Shown here: positions 1-5,968 of the stretch, one piece after another
How the letters are laid out: each line of letters opens with the position of its first letter
Position numbering within the stretch: position 1 is the stretch's first letter
From: Candidatus Shapirobacteria bacterium UBA4062
GTDB lineage: Bacteria; Patescibacteriota; Microgenomatia; UBA12405
Reading direction: 5' to 3'
Assembly: GCA_002382075.1 (NCBI GenBank)
Contig: DFZG01000012.1
Location: 4,979-14,941 of the forward strand
Length of the DNA: 9,963 nucleotides
The notes under the pieces: model-generated
The model's input: only the letters and a program-made list of their open reading frames with translations
The model's database searches: none
What the model was told of the DNA's origin: nothing
Translations under genes and position numbers: made by a program

Positions 1-167
1 GGAATAATTCCATATCTGATTGTGGGAGCCTGATAAGGTGGATATTTTGCCCGATAAGCTTTTATTCCGGCCGTCGACAACGACCACAGTAATGAAAAAC
101 CAATTACAAAAATACCTCCAAATTTTATTGTTTGTCGGGACACATAAGCCGTTCTGGTTAAAGACAT
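1..167 (-). CDS. Unnamed membrane-anchored protein, N-terminal part (cut by window edge)
   Basis: An open frame of 55 codons starts at an ATG (complement of 165-167) and runs off the left edge without a stop. The product begins MSLTRTAYVSRQ and has one hydrophobic segment at about residues 16-36 (GGIFVIGFSLLWSLSTAG), followed by a basic Lys-Ala-Tyr-Arg stretch and a Pro/Tyr-rich part (YPPYQAPTIRYG). This looks like a single-pass protein with a short cytoplasmic tail and an external domain beginning near residue 40. I do not recognise a named family; the Pro-rich segment just after the anchor resembles unnamed surface proteins I associate with Patescibacteria, which is a recollection and not a search result. 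The start is supported by a TAGAAT hexamer five bases upstream, the same arrangement as at the other genes here. It is divergent from gltX, with only 38 bases between the two start codons. Confidence 0.7.
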   Translation of the reverse strand, partial: MSLTRTAYVSRQTIKFGGIFVIGFSLLWSLSTAGIKAYRAKYPPYQAPTIRYGII

Positions 168-172
168 AATTC

Positions 173-178
173 ATTCTA
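173..178 (-). promoter_or_regulatory. Putative -10 element for the left-edge membrane protein
   Basis: On the minus strand TAGAAT is followed by GAATT and then the ATG at 167. The five-base gap would place the transcript start at or next to the start codon. No convincing -35 element or Shine-Dalgarno sequence is visible. Confidence 0.45.
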
Positions 179-193
179 CAATATTTTTCATAG

Positions 194-199
194 TAAAAT
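194..199 (+). promoter_or_regulatory. Putative -10 element for gltX (leaderless arrangement)
   Basis: TAAAAT is followed by six bases (ACTCCT) and then the ATG at 206. There is no purine-rich ribosome-binding site; the bases before the ATG are pyrimidine-rich. No clear -35 element is seen at the usual spacing. It lies 15 bases from the opposing -10 element at 173-178. Confidence 0.5.
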
Positions 200-205
200 A
201 CTCCT

Positions 206-1645
206 ATGACTCAATCAAAAACTGTTCGTACCCGAATGGCCCCCAGTCCTACCGGTGATGTTCATATCGGCTCCCTGCGTACCGGACTTTATGCCTATGC
301 TTTGGCCAAACAAAACAATGGACAATTTATCCTCAGAATCGAAGACACTGATCAAAAACGTCTGGTTCCCGGTTCAGCCCAAAGAACTATGCAATTATTT
401 AAAGATTTTGGTCTTAACTACGACGAAGGTCCGGATATCGGCGGTCCTTTTGGTCCCTACACTCAAACAGAGAGGTTGGATATTTATCAAAAATATATTA
501 AAGAATTACTAGACAAAGGCCAAGCTTATTATTGTTTTTGTTCTCCAGAAAGGCTTGACCAAGTTCGCGCCCAGCAAAAAGCCGAAAATAAAATTCCCCG
601 ATATGACCAACATTGTCTCAATTTATCACCCGAGGATATTCAAAAAAATCTTGATAATCATCTCCCTTATGTTATTCGGATGAAAATTCCCAAAAATCAA
701 ACGGTAGAATTTAATGATCTGATTAGGGGTAAAATCAAATTTAATACTAACGACCTAGATGATCAGGTTTTAATCAAATCCGACGGTATTCCCACTTATC
801 ACTTTGCCGTCGTCGTTGACGATCATCTGATGAATATTAGCCACATTATCAGAGCCGAAGAGTGGATTTCTTCAACCCCCAAACATATTTTGCTATATCA
901 ATATTTTGGCTGGGAAATTCCCCAAATTGCCCATCTTACGGTTCTATTAGACCCAACTCATTCCGGCAAAATGAGCAAACGCCACGGTTCAGTTTTTGTT
1001 CAGCAATTTTTAGATGACGGCTATTTACCTCAAGCTCTTTTAAATTTTTTGATGCTCCTTGGTTGGAATCCGGGTGATGACCGGGAGATTTTTACCTTAG
1101 ATGAGTTTGTCAAAGAATTTAGTATTGCTCATCTTCACAAAAAATCAGCCATTTTTGATCGCAAAAAACTCGATTATTTTAACGGTCTCTATATCCGCAA
1201 TTTATCAGATGAGCAATTACTGCCTTATTTCAAAAAATTTCTTCCCAAAGCCACTGATTCTCAGATAAACGCTTTAATCCCAGTTTTAAAAGAAAGAATT
1301 GTCAAGTTTTCTGACTTAACCACCTCGCTTAAATTTTTGTTTGAAGATCCTGATTATTCAGTCGATTTAATGCTTAAAAAAGGTACCGACCCCGCCCTTG
1401 CCAAAACCATGCTTCTGGAAACCAAAAATTTTATAAACACCCAGAAAGAATTCGAGTTTCCCAAAATTCAAGATTCACTTTTATCCCTAATCAAACAGAA
1501 TAATTGGAATATCGGTGAGTATTTTATGATTCTTCGGGTCGCTATCTGTTCCAGCCAATTCACTCCTCCGGTTGTGGAAATGTTGCCCATTCTAGGTCGT
1601 CAATCGGTTGTCAAAAAACTCAACATTGCTCTCTCCAAACTCTAA
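206..1645 (+). CDS. gltX: Glutamyl-tRNA synthetase
   Basis: This class I aminoacyl-tRNA synthetase charges tRNA(Glu) with glutamate using ATP in the cytoplasm. At 479 residues it has the usual family length. The HIGH-type signature is PSPTGDVHIGSLRTGL at residues 13-28, followed by RIEDTD at 44-49. The KMSKR motif is at 255-259 (GKMSKRHG). A cysteine pair (YCFC, residues 109-112) and a third cysteine at 137 (YDQHC) match the positions of the zinc-binding insertion in many bacterial GluRS enzymes. The C-terminal helical anticodon-binding part runs from about residue 320 to the end. Whether it is discriminating, or also charges tRNA(Gln) for GatCAB amidation, cannot be read from the motifs. The start has TAAAAT six bases upstream and no Shine-Dalgarno. 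The stop is only 20 bases before the next start. Confidence 0.97.
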   Translation: MTQSKTVRTRMAPSPTGDVHIGSLRTGLYAYALAKQNNGQFILRIEDTDQKRLVPGSAQRTMQLFKDFGLNYDEGPDIGGPFGPYTQTERLDIYQKYIKELLDKGQAYYCFCSPERLDQVRAQQKAENKIPRYDQHCLNLSPEDIQKNLDNHLPYVIRMKIPKNQTVEFNDLIRGKIKFNTNDLDDQVLIKSDGIPTYHFAVVVDDHLMNISHIIRAEEWISSTPKHILLYQYFGWEIPQIAHLTVLLDPTHSGKMSKRHGSVFVQQFLDDGYLPQALLNFLMLLGWNPGDDREIFTLDEFVKEFSIAHLHKKSAIFDRKKLDYFNGLYIRNLSDEQLLPYFKKFLPKATDSQINALIPVLKERIVKFSDLTTSLKFLFEDPDYSVDLMLKKGTDPALAKTMLLETKNFINTQKEFEFPKIQDSLLSLIKQNNWNIGEYFMILRVAICSSQFTPPVVEMLPILGRQSVVKKLNIALSKL

Positions 1646-1651
1646 AAAACC

Positions 1652-1660
1652 TGCTACACT
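1652..1660 (+). promoter_or_regulatory. Extended -10 promoter for the lamin-tail gene
   Basis: TGCTACACT is an extended -10 element (TGn plus TACACT). It is followed by AAATT and then the GTG start at 1666. It lies in the 20-base gap after gltX, so the surface-protein genes need not depend on read-through. Its proximity to the GTG supports both a leaderless transcript and the choice of that GTG. Confidence 0.55.
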
Positions 1661-1665
1661 AAATT

Positions 1666-2532
1666 GTGATAATAATCACTTTAATCTGGTTATTTATTTT
1701 ACTCTTCACTTTTCCCGTCTTTTCTCAAGAACTACCGACTATTTCACCACAACCTTTATCTCCTCCTGACTATTCAAAAATAAAAATTAACGAAATCTAC
1801 CCCAATCCCGACGGCGATGGAGAATGGGTCGAGCTTTTCAATTCCGGTTCCGTCGAAATTTACCTGGAATCTTGGATTATTCGCGACAACACTCAGTCAA
1901 ACAAAATAGCTGTTGAGAACTACTCTATATCTCCTCAGTCATATTATGTCGTTGAATTTAGCCGGGATATTTTAAACAACACTTCACCTGACACAGTCAT
2001 TCTTTTTGATCAAAATAACCAACAAGTCGACCAGGTTTCTTACCAATCAACTATCAAAGCCTTATCAATATCCAATTACCAAAACGTCTGGTGCTTTACT
2101 CTCCCCACCCCTAATCAAAACAACAATTCCTGCTATTCACCCACCTCACCACCCACTCCAACTTCACCTCCCACCAACACCCCTTTTCCCACCCCTACCG
2201 CTATTTCACTCCCCACCTCCACTTCCATCCCTCCCTCTCCGACCTTCATTCCCTCTCCTACCAAAACTCCGACAAATTCCCCTACTCCTACTGTCAGCCA
2301 AACTCCCGCTCCCACTTCTAACTCTTCTCCTACAACTTCTGATTTCCAAAAAGAAGATTCCTTAATTACTCAAAAATCCGGCGAAGTAAAAGGGGACTCG
2401 ACTCAACTAGAAGCCTCTGCCTCTTTTGACAAAATGACCTGGTTTCCCCTGGTTTTAATTTTTATTGGCGCATTTCTCTTGCTAATTCCTCTTCTAATAT
2501 CTAAACTTAAACATGATCCGGATCCTTCCTAG
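1666..2532 (+). CDS. Lamin-tail-domain surface protein with Pro/Ser/Thr stalk and C-terminal anchor
   Basis: The 288-residue product starts with GTG. Residues 2-20 form a hydrophobic signal sequence with a plausible signal-peptidase site after VFS-20. Residues 38-148 match the lamin-tail domain (LTD), an Ig-like beta fold: the opening motif INEIYPNPDGDGEWVELFN (41-59) is characteristic, and it continues through SWIIRD and VEFSRDIL to DQVSYQ. Residues 157-225 are a Pro/Ser/Thr-rich spacer, probably a rigid stalk and possibly glycosylated. Residues 258-279 form a transmembrane helix followed by a short charged tail. The expected product is an extracytoplasmic LTD held on a stalk at the membrane. 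Bacterial LTDs are often joined to nucleases or adhesins, but no catalytic domain is present here, so a binding or structural role is inferred. Its last 20 bases overlap the VanZ-like gene. Confidence 0.88.
   Translation: MIIITLIWLFILLFTFPVFSQELPTISPQPLSPPDYSKIKINEIYPNPDGDGEWVELFNSGSVEIYLESWIIRDNTQSNKIAVENYSISPQSYYVVEFSRDILNNTSPDTVILFDQNNQQVDQVSYQSTIKALSISNYQNVWCFTLPTPNQNNNSCYSPTSPPTPTSPPTNTPFPTPTAISLPTSTSIPPSPTFIPSPTKTPTNSPTPTVSQTPAPTSNSSPTTSDFQKEDSLITQKSGEVKGDSTQLEASASFDKMTWFPLVLIFIGAFLLLIPLLISKLKHDPDPS
2134..2340 (+). repeat. Low-complexity Pro/Ser/Thr-coding stretch
   Basis: The plus strand is strongly C/T-rich with almost no G and consists of irregular CC-, ACC- and TCC-containing triplets that encode the stalk (residues 157-225 of the lamin-tail protein). 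It is not a perfect tandem repeat. Such sequence commonly varies in length between strains. The Gly/Val-rich open frame on the opposite strand is a by-product of this composition. Confidence 0.7.
2479..2507 (+). promoter_or_regulatory. Possible internal promoter for the VanZ-like gene
   Basis: TTGCTA (2479-2484), a 17-base spacer and TAAACT (2502-2507) lie inside the 3' end of the lamin-tail gene. TAAACT is five bases before the ATG at 2513. The layout matches the other starts, but the sequence is AT-rich coding DNA, so a chance match is quite possible. No Shine-Dalgarno sequence is present as an alternative. Confidence 0.3.
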
Positions 2533-2890
2533 ATTTGTCAGATTTGTTCCCGCTATTCTCTGGATGGTATTTATTTTCTTTCTCTCATCTCAGTCAACTA
2601 TTGGCATTGGTGAAACCCGCACTCAACGTTTTTTAATTCTCAAGACTTTTCATCTCATCGAATATGCTGTTTTATATGTCTTAATATATTTTGCCACTAA
2701 CTCCACCAAAAAATCCATACCTCTTACCTATTTGTATGCCCTAAGCGACGAATTCCACCAATCTTTAGTCCCTGGCCGTGAAGGACGTTTTACCGACACC
2801 CTTATCGACTTTCTGGGAATCCTTATTGGAGTCTTACTAATAAAAATTATCAATTCAATACTAAGTTCAGTTAAAAAAACCTCGACTTAA
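2513..2890 (+). CDS. VanZ-like family membrane protein
   Basis: The 125-residue protein has about four hydrophobic segments (roughly 11-25, 44-61, 68-78 and 97-115). Family signatures are easy to see: W17 with the FLSSQS motif (23-28), KTFHLIEY (44-51), and the conserved SDEFHQSLVPGREGRFTD block (78-95) followed by D99 and a Gly-rich final helix. VanZ proteins are small integral membrane proteins. VanZ itself gives low-level teicoplanin resistance, but most family members have no known substrate, so a resistance role should not be assumed. The length is typical for stand-alone VanZ-like proteins. The start overlaps the end of the lamin-tail gene by 20 bases in another frame, which points to co-expression, either by translational coupling or from the weak internal promoter. 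Confidence 0.9.
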   Translation: MIRILPRFVRFVPAILWMVFIFFLSSQSTIGIGETRTQRFLILKTFHLIEYAVLYVLIYFATNSTKKSIPLTYLYALSDEFHQSLVPGREGRFTDTLIDFLGILIGVLLIKIINSILSSVKKTST

Positions 2891-2896
2891 CCATAC

Positions 2897-2925
2897 TTGG
2901 CATCTCATCTTAATTAATTTATACT
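2897..2925 (+). promoter_or_regulatory. Sigma70-type promoter for the CAP-domain gene
   Basis: This is the best complete promoter in the window: TTGGCA (2897-2902, five of six bases matching the -35 consensus), an exact 17-base spacer, and TATACT (2920-2925). Six bases (GAATCT) then separate the -10 from the GTG start at 2932. It occupies the 41-base gap after the VanZ-like gene. Transcription should begin at or next to the GTG. Confidence 0.65.
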
Positions 2926-2931
2926 GAATCT

Positions 2932-3813
2932 GTGAATAAATTCATCTCCCGATTAATAATTCCTCAAGAAACCAACAACTACAAAGCCCTCCTTCTTCGG
3001 CCTAGTTTTTTAACTCTTTTTATTGTTGTTTATTTACTCAACCAGCAACTCATTCATACTCTTAGCTTAATTAAGCCAGGAATTTTGGGCTATTCTTCCG
3101 AAATCACCCAACAAAAAGTCCTCGACCTCACCAATCAGGAGCGTTTGACTCAGGGTTTATCAGAACTTAAATACAACCCTGTTCTTTCGCTTTCTGCCCA
3201 AAAAAAAGCTCAAGATATGTTTGATAACAATTATTGGGCTCACAATTCACCTCAAGGCAAAACTCCCTGGGATTTTTTCACCGCCGCTGGCTATCAATAT
3301 TCTGTCGCTGGCGAAAACCTAGCCAAAGATTTTTACAATACCGATTCAGTCATTGGTGCTTGGATGAAATCACCTACCCATCGGGACAATATTCTTAATC
3401 CAAAATATGAAGAAATTGGCATTGGTGTGGTTAACGGCATTTTAAATGGCATTAAAACCACCTTGGTTGTCCAGCATTTTGCTACCCCTCTGGCCACTAG
3501 TATTACTACTCCTGAAGTTCCCCAAGATTCTGTCGTTCCCGAAACTGTCCAAGTACCTCAACCCGAATACACCACCCAAGATTTTTCTTCTCCTGTCCTC
3601 AGCGCTTCCAAACCGCTTATAAGCCCATTAGCCCTTTCAAAGGCTATTGGTGGCACTTTGTTTGTTATCATCGTTTCTGTTTTGTTTATTGATGGTTATT
3701 TGACCTTAAAAAATAAAACTCACCGTTTTTCCAGCTCAAACGCCGGTCATATTGGCTTTTTAGCTATTATCTTTTTATTAATGATCTTTAGTCATTCAGG
3801 TAATATTTTCTAA
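2932..3813 (+). CDS. CAP-superfamily (SCP/PR1-like) membrane-anchored extracellular protein
   Basis: The 293-residue product starts at GTG. A hydrophobic segment at about 26-46 serves as a signal or anchor. The CAP domain occupies about 60-186: it opens with VLDLTNQERLTQGLSEL, and has H104 in YWAHNSPQG, E128 in AGENLA and H150 in SPTHRDNIL. These correspond to the conserved His/Glu/His cavity residues of CAP proteins. A Pro/Thr-rich linker (about 187-235) leads to two more hydrophobic segments (about 238-257 and 272-288). The domain is therefore expected outside the membrane, anchored at both ends. Bacterial CAP proteins related to YkwD are common surface or secreted proteins, mostly of unknown biochemical role. 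The gene has its own strong promoter, and the next gene begins two bases after its stop. Confidence 0.92.
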   Translation: MNKFISRLIIPQETNNYKALLLRPSFLTLFIVVYLLNQQLIHTLSLIKPGILGYSSEITQQKVLDLTNQERLTQGLSELKYNPVLSLSAQKKAQDMFDNNYWAHNSPQGKTPWDFFTAAGYQYSVAGENLAKDFYNTDSVIGAWMKSPTHRDNILNPKYEEIGIGVVNGILNGIKTTLVVQHFATPLATSITTPEVPQDSVVPETVQVPQPEYTTQDFSSPVLSASKPLISPLALSKAIGGTLFVIIVSVLFIDGYLTLKNKTHRFSSSNAGHIGFLAIIFLLMIFSHSGNIF

Positions 3814-3815
3814 TT

Positions 3816-4076
3816 ATGATGTTCACTGAAATAAAGCAAAAACCATTTGAATACTTAATCCTTTTATTTTTGTTAACTATTTCTGCTTTTGCCTTTATCT
3901 ATTTTTCTTACGATTCGTTTATTCAACGTCGGGTGATTTATTTCTCTGCCGGTACCTATTTTTTGTGGAGTTTGTATCATCATTATCGCCGCGGCGATCT
4001 ACAACCCTCAATTGTTATTGAATATTTACTTATCGGCATCTTGGGGATAGTTTTACTTTCCAGCACTCTCTTTTAG
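3816..4076 (+). CDS. Small three-helix membrane protein of unknown function
   Basis: The 86-residue protein has three predicted membrane segments (about 11-30, 38-54 and 66-84). A strongly polar loop, YHHYRRGDLQPS (54-65), lies between helices two and three. I do not recognise a named family. The His-His-x-Arg-Arg-Gly-Asp loop is the most distinctive element and resembles unnamed small proteins I associate with Patescibacteria; this is recollection only. It begins two bases after the CAP gene stop, so it is almost certainly co-transcribed with it. The start could be the first or second of two adjacent ATG codons (3816 or 3819); no Shine-Dalgarno sequence decides this. Its last 24 bases overlap the end of trmD on the other strand. 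Confidence 0.75.
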   Translation: MMFTEIKQKPFEYLILLFLLTISAFAFIYFSYDSFIQRRVIYFSAGTYFLWSLYHHYRRGDLQPSIVIEYLLIGILGIVLLSSTLF

Positions 4077-4733
4077 TTTTTCTTCCTGCCACCTTTTTAC
4101 AATTTTAGGATCTCCGCTTAATAATTCCGATGGAACCTTCATCTTTTCATAAACTTCTGGCCTAGTATATTGAGGAAATTCTTTCACCCTAACTTTTTTA
4201 CTTTCAATTTCAATTTCCGAAAAACTTTCAACTTGGCTTGATTCATCTTTTCCCAAAACTCCAGGTAATAATCTAACACAAGCATCAACCATTACTGTCG
4301 CTGCAATTTCTCCACCGGTTAACACATAGTCACCAATTGACACCTCTTCATCAACCAATTGAGATACTCGCTCGTCAAAACCCTCATATCTTCCGGCAAT
4401 AATTGTTATTTCATCAAGCTTAGACCATTCCTCCGCCATTTTTTGATTAAATTTTTTACCTTTGGCCGAAGTTAAAACAATTTTTTTATTTTTAGTTCCT
4501 TTTTTTATCCCCAAATCATTTAAGGCTTTATCAATTACATCCACTCTAATCAACATTCCCACTCCGCCACCATACGGTTTATCATCCACGGCCCCATAAC
4601 TATTCCACGCCCACTTACGCATTTCCCAAAAATCAATCTTAACTAAATTATTTTTTATGGCTCTGGCAATCATCCCTTCAGCAAACGGACCTTCAAACAT
4701 TTTCGGAAAAAGACTAATTAGGTTTATTTTCAT
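4053..4733 (-). CDS. trmD: tRNA (guanine-N1)-methyltransferase TrmD, short lineage variant
   Basis: TrmD methylates G37 next to the anticodon using S-adenosylmethionine and prevents +1 frameshifting. The 226-residue product shows the SPOUT (trefoil-knot) signatures: VDDKPYGGGVGM (49-60), LTSAKGKKF (87-95), AGRYEGFDERV (113-123), IGDYVLTGGE (133-142), R154 and LPGVLG (156-161). Several differences from the E. coli type are visible. The segment before VDD is WAWNSYGA rather than the usual His-containing form. The catalytic Asp169 position reads Glu169 (VESF). The linker up to YTRP (189-192) is about ten residues longer. LSGNH is LSGDP. The protein stops soon after, without the usual RT-RRPDLL-type C-terminal helices. 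Most of these look like lineage traits rather than decay, since the frame and core motifs are intact. The gene is divergent from the glycosyltransferase gene. Confidence 0.95.
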   Translation of the reverse strand: MKINLISLFPKMFEGPFAEGMIARAIKNNLVKIDFWEMRKWAWNSYGAVDDKPYGGGVGMLIRVDVIDKALNDLGIKKGTKNKKIVLTSAKGKKFNQKMAEEWSKLDEITIIAGRYEGFDERVSQLVDEEVSIGDYVLTGGEIAATVMVDACVRLLPGVLGKDESSQVESFSEIEIESKKVRVKEFPQYTRPEVYEKMKVPSELLSGDPKIVKRWQEEKLKESAGK

Positions 4734-4739
4734 CCACCA

Positions 4740-4748
4740 ATTTTAACA
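4740..4748 (-). promoter_or_regulatory. Extended -10 promoter for trmD
   Basis: On the minus strand TGTTAAAAT is an extended -10 element (TGn plus TAAAAT), followed by TGGTGG and then the ATG at 4733. The six-base gap fits a leaderless start. GGTGG touches the ATG and is too close to act as a normal Shine-Dalgarno sequence. Confidence 0.5.
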
Positions 4749-4756
4749 GAATCCGC

Positions 4757-4762
4757 TATACT
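4757..4762 (+). promoter_or_regulatory. -10 element for the glycosyltransferase gene
   Basis: TATACT is followed by CTGTT and then the ATG at 4768. The 34-base region between trmD and this gene therefore holds two opposing -10 elements 11 bases apart, each 5-6 bases from its own start codon. The two polymerases could not bind at once, so the genes may compete for transcription. Confidence 0.55.
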
Positions 4763-4767
4763 CTGTT

Positions 4768-5967
4768 ATGAATTCTCAAAAAACAGCAAAACAAACCGCC
4801 GTTATCGTTATCCCCACATATAATGAAGCCGACAACATTGGCAGAATGATCGAATATCTTCACACCAAAACTTTTCCCGATATCAAAGCCAAAAAAGGTG
4901 GTTTAACTTACGATTGGACTCTAAAAATCCTCGTTGTTGACGGTAATTCACCTGACGGTACCGGCGCGGTAGTTCAAAAAATGGCTCAAAAATACCCTGA
5001 CATCTATCTTCTCACCGAAACTTCTAAGGACGGTATCGGCGCCGCTTACCTTAAAGGTTTTAAATACGCCATGGACAAACTATCCGCCGACTACGTATTC
5101 GAATTCGATGGCGATTTTCAGCACCCCCCCGAAACTATCCCCTCCATGCTTTTGGCTATGGAAGAAGGCTACGATTACGTTATCGGTTCCCGTAAAATCA
5201 AAGGTGGATCTAACCCCAAAGGTTGGGGATTTAAAAGAATTTTCTTTTCCGAGTTCGGTGGTTTTGTCGCTCGTTTTATTATGTTTTTCCCCTTCAAAAA
5301 CTTTTTTAAAGTTACCGATCCCACCACTGGTCTCAAAGTTACCCGGGTCAAAGGTTTTGTTGACAAAATGGACATGGATTATTCACGACACCTCATGAGT
5401 CGCAGTTTTGGCTACAAGCTCCAACTTTTATTTGAAACTCTCAAAATGGGCGCCAAATTTAAAGAAGTTCCCCTCAATTTCCATGTTCGTAATGCCGGCG
5501 AATCAAAAATCGAGCCTAAAACCGCTCGTGATATTTTTAGAGTCGCTTTCTTGCTTCGTTGGCGCGATGATTTTACTCAAAAATTTCTTAAGTTTGGTAC
5601 CGTCGGTTTTATTGGCTATTTAGTCAACGCCTCTCTTTTGGCATTTATCTCAAACGCCTGGAAAATAGAATGGTTAGCCTGGCTTTTGTCAACCGAAGCC
5701 GCCATTATTAGCAACTTCACTTTCAACAATCTTTGGACATTTAAAACTGATAAAATCACCGGAATTTCCTCTGTTTTAAAGAAATTTGTTCAATTTAATT
5801 TTACCTCCGCCGGAGCTTTGGCCATCCAAACAATAGTTGGCACAGTTGGTGTTTTCCTTTTAGGTCAGGAATATCGTCAAATATTACTTCCTTTTATAAT
5901 TCTTTTTCTCGTTCTCCCCTACAATTGGACTATGTACAACCTGGTTATCTGGAAGAAAAAGAAATAG
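4768..5967 (+). CDS. DPM1-like GT2 glycosyltransferase fused to a GtrA-like membrane domain
   Basis: The 399-residue protein has two domains. Residues 10-250 form a GT-A, family 2 glycosyltransferase of the polyprenyl-phosphate mannose/glucose synthase type: VIPTYNE (14-20), VVDGNSPDGT (56-65), the metal-binding FDGDFQHPPE (113-122), and GSRKIKGGS (140-148). Residues 273-396 form a GtrA-like domain with four predicted helices and the motifs KFGTVGFIGYLVN (275-287) and SNFTFNNLWTFK (315-326). The first domain is expected to move a sugar from a nucleotide donor to polyprenyl phosphate; GtrA-type domains are linked to moving lipid-linked sugars across the membrane. The fusion would couple synthesis to translocation, feeding an envelope glycan; the sugar is unknown. 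The second Asp of the usual VVDD motif is Gly here. The TAG stop is one base from the stop of the convergent exchanger gene. Confidence 0.93.
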   Translation: MNSQKTAKQTAVIVIPTYNEADNIGRMIEYLHTKTFPDIKAKKGGLTYDWTLKILVVDGNSPDGTGAVVQKMAQKYPDIYLLTETSKDGIGAAYLKGFKYAMDKLSADYVFEFDGDFQHPPETIPSMLLAMEEGYDYVIGSRKIKGGSNPKGWGFKRIFFSEFGGFVARFIMFFPFKNFFKVTDPTTGLKVTRVKGFVDKMDMDYSRHLMSRSFGYKLQLLFETLKMGAKFKEVPLNFHVRNAGESKIEPKTARDIFRVAFLLRWRDDFTQKFLKFGTVGFIGYLVNASLLAFISNAWKIEWLAWLLSTEAAIISNFTFNNLWTFKTDKITGISSVLKKFVQFNFTSAGALAIQTIVGTVGVFLLGQEYRQILLPFIILFLVLPYNWTMYNLVIWKKKK

Positions 5968-5968
5968 C

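Noticed and set aside
2133..2315. Minus-strand 60-codon frame rich in Gly and Val
   Set aside because: It is the complement of the Pro/Ser/Thr-coding stalk; its composition is a direct by-product of that low-complexity sequence.
2006..2365. Plus-strand 119-codon frame inside the lamin-tail gene
   Set aside because: It is a frame-shifted reading of the LTD and the Pro/Ser/Thr stalk, giving a Pro/Leu-rich sequence with no domain.
2513..2890. Glycopeptide antibiotic resistance role for the VanZ-like protein
   Set aside because: No vanA/vanH/vanX or regulatory genes are nearby, and most VanZ-like proteins have no shown role in resistance.
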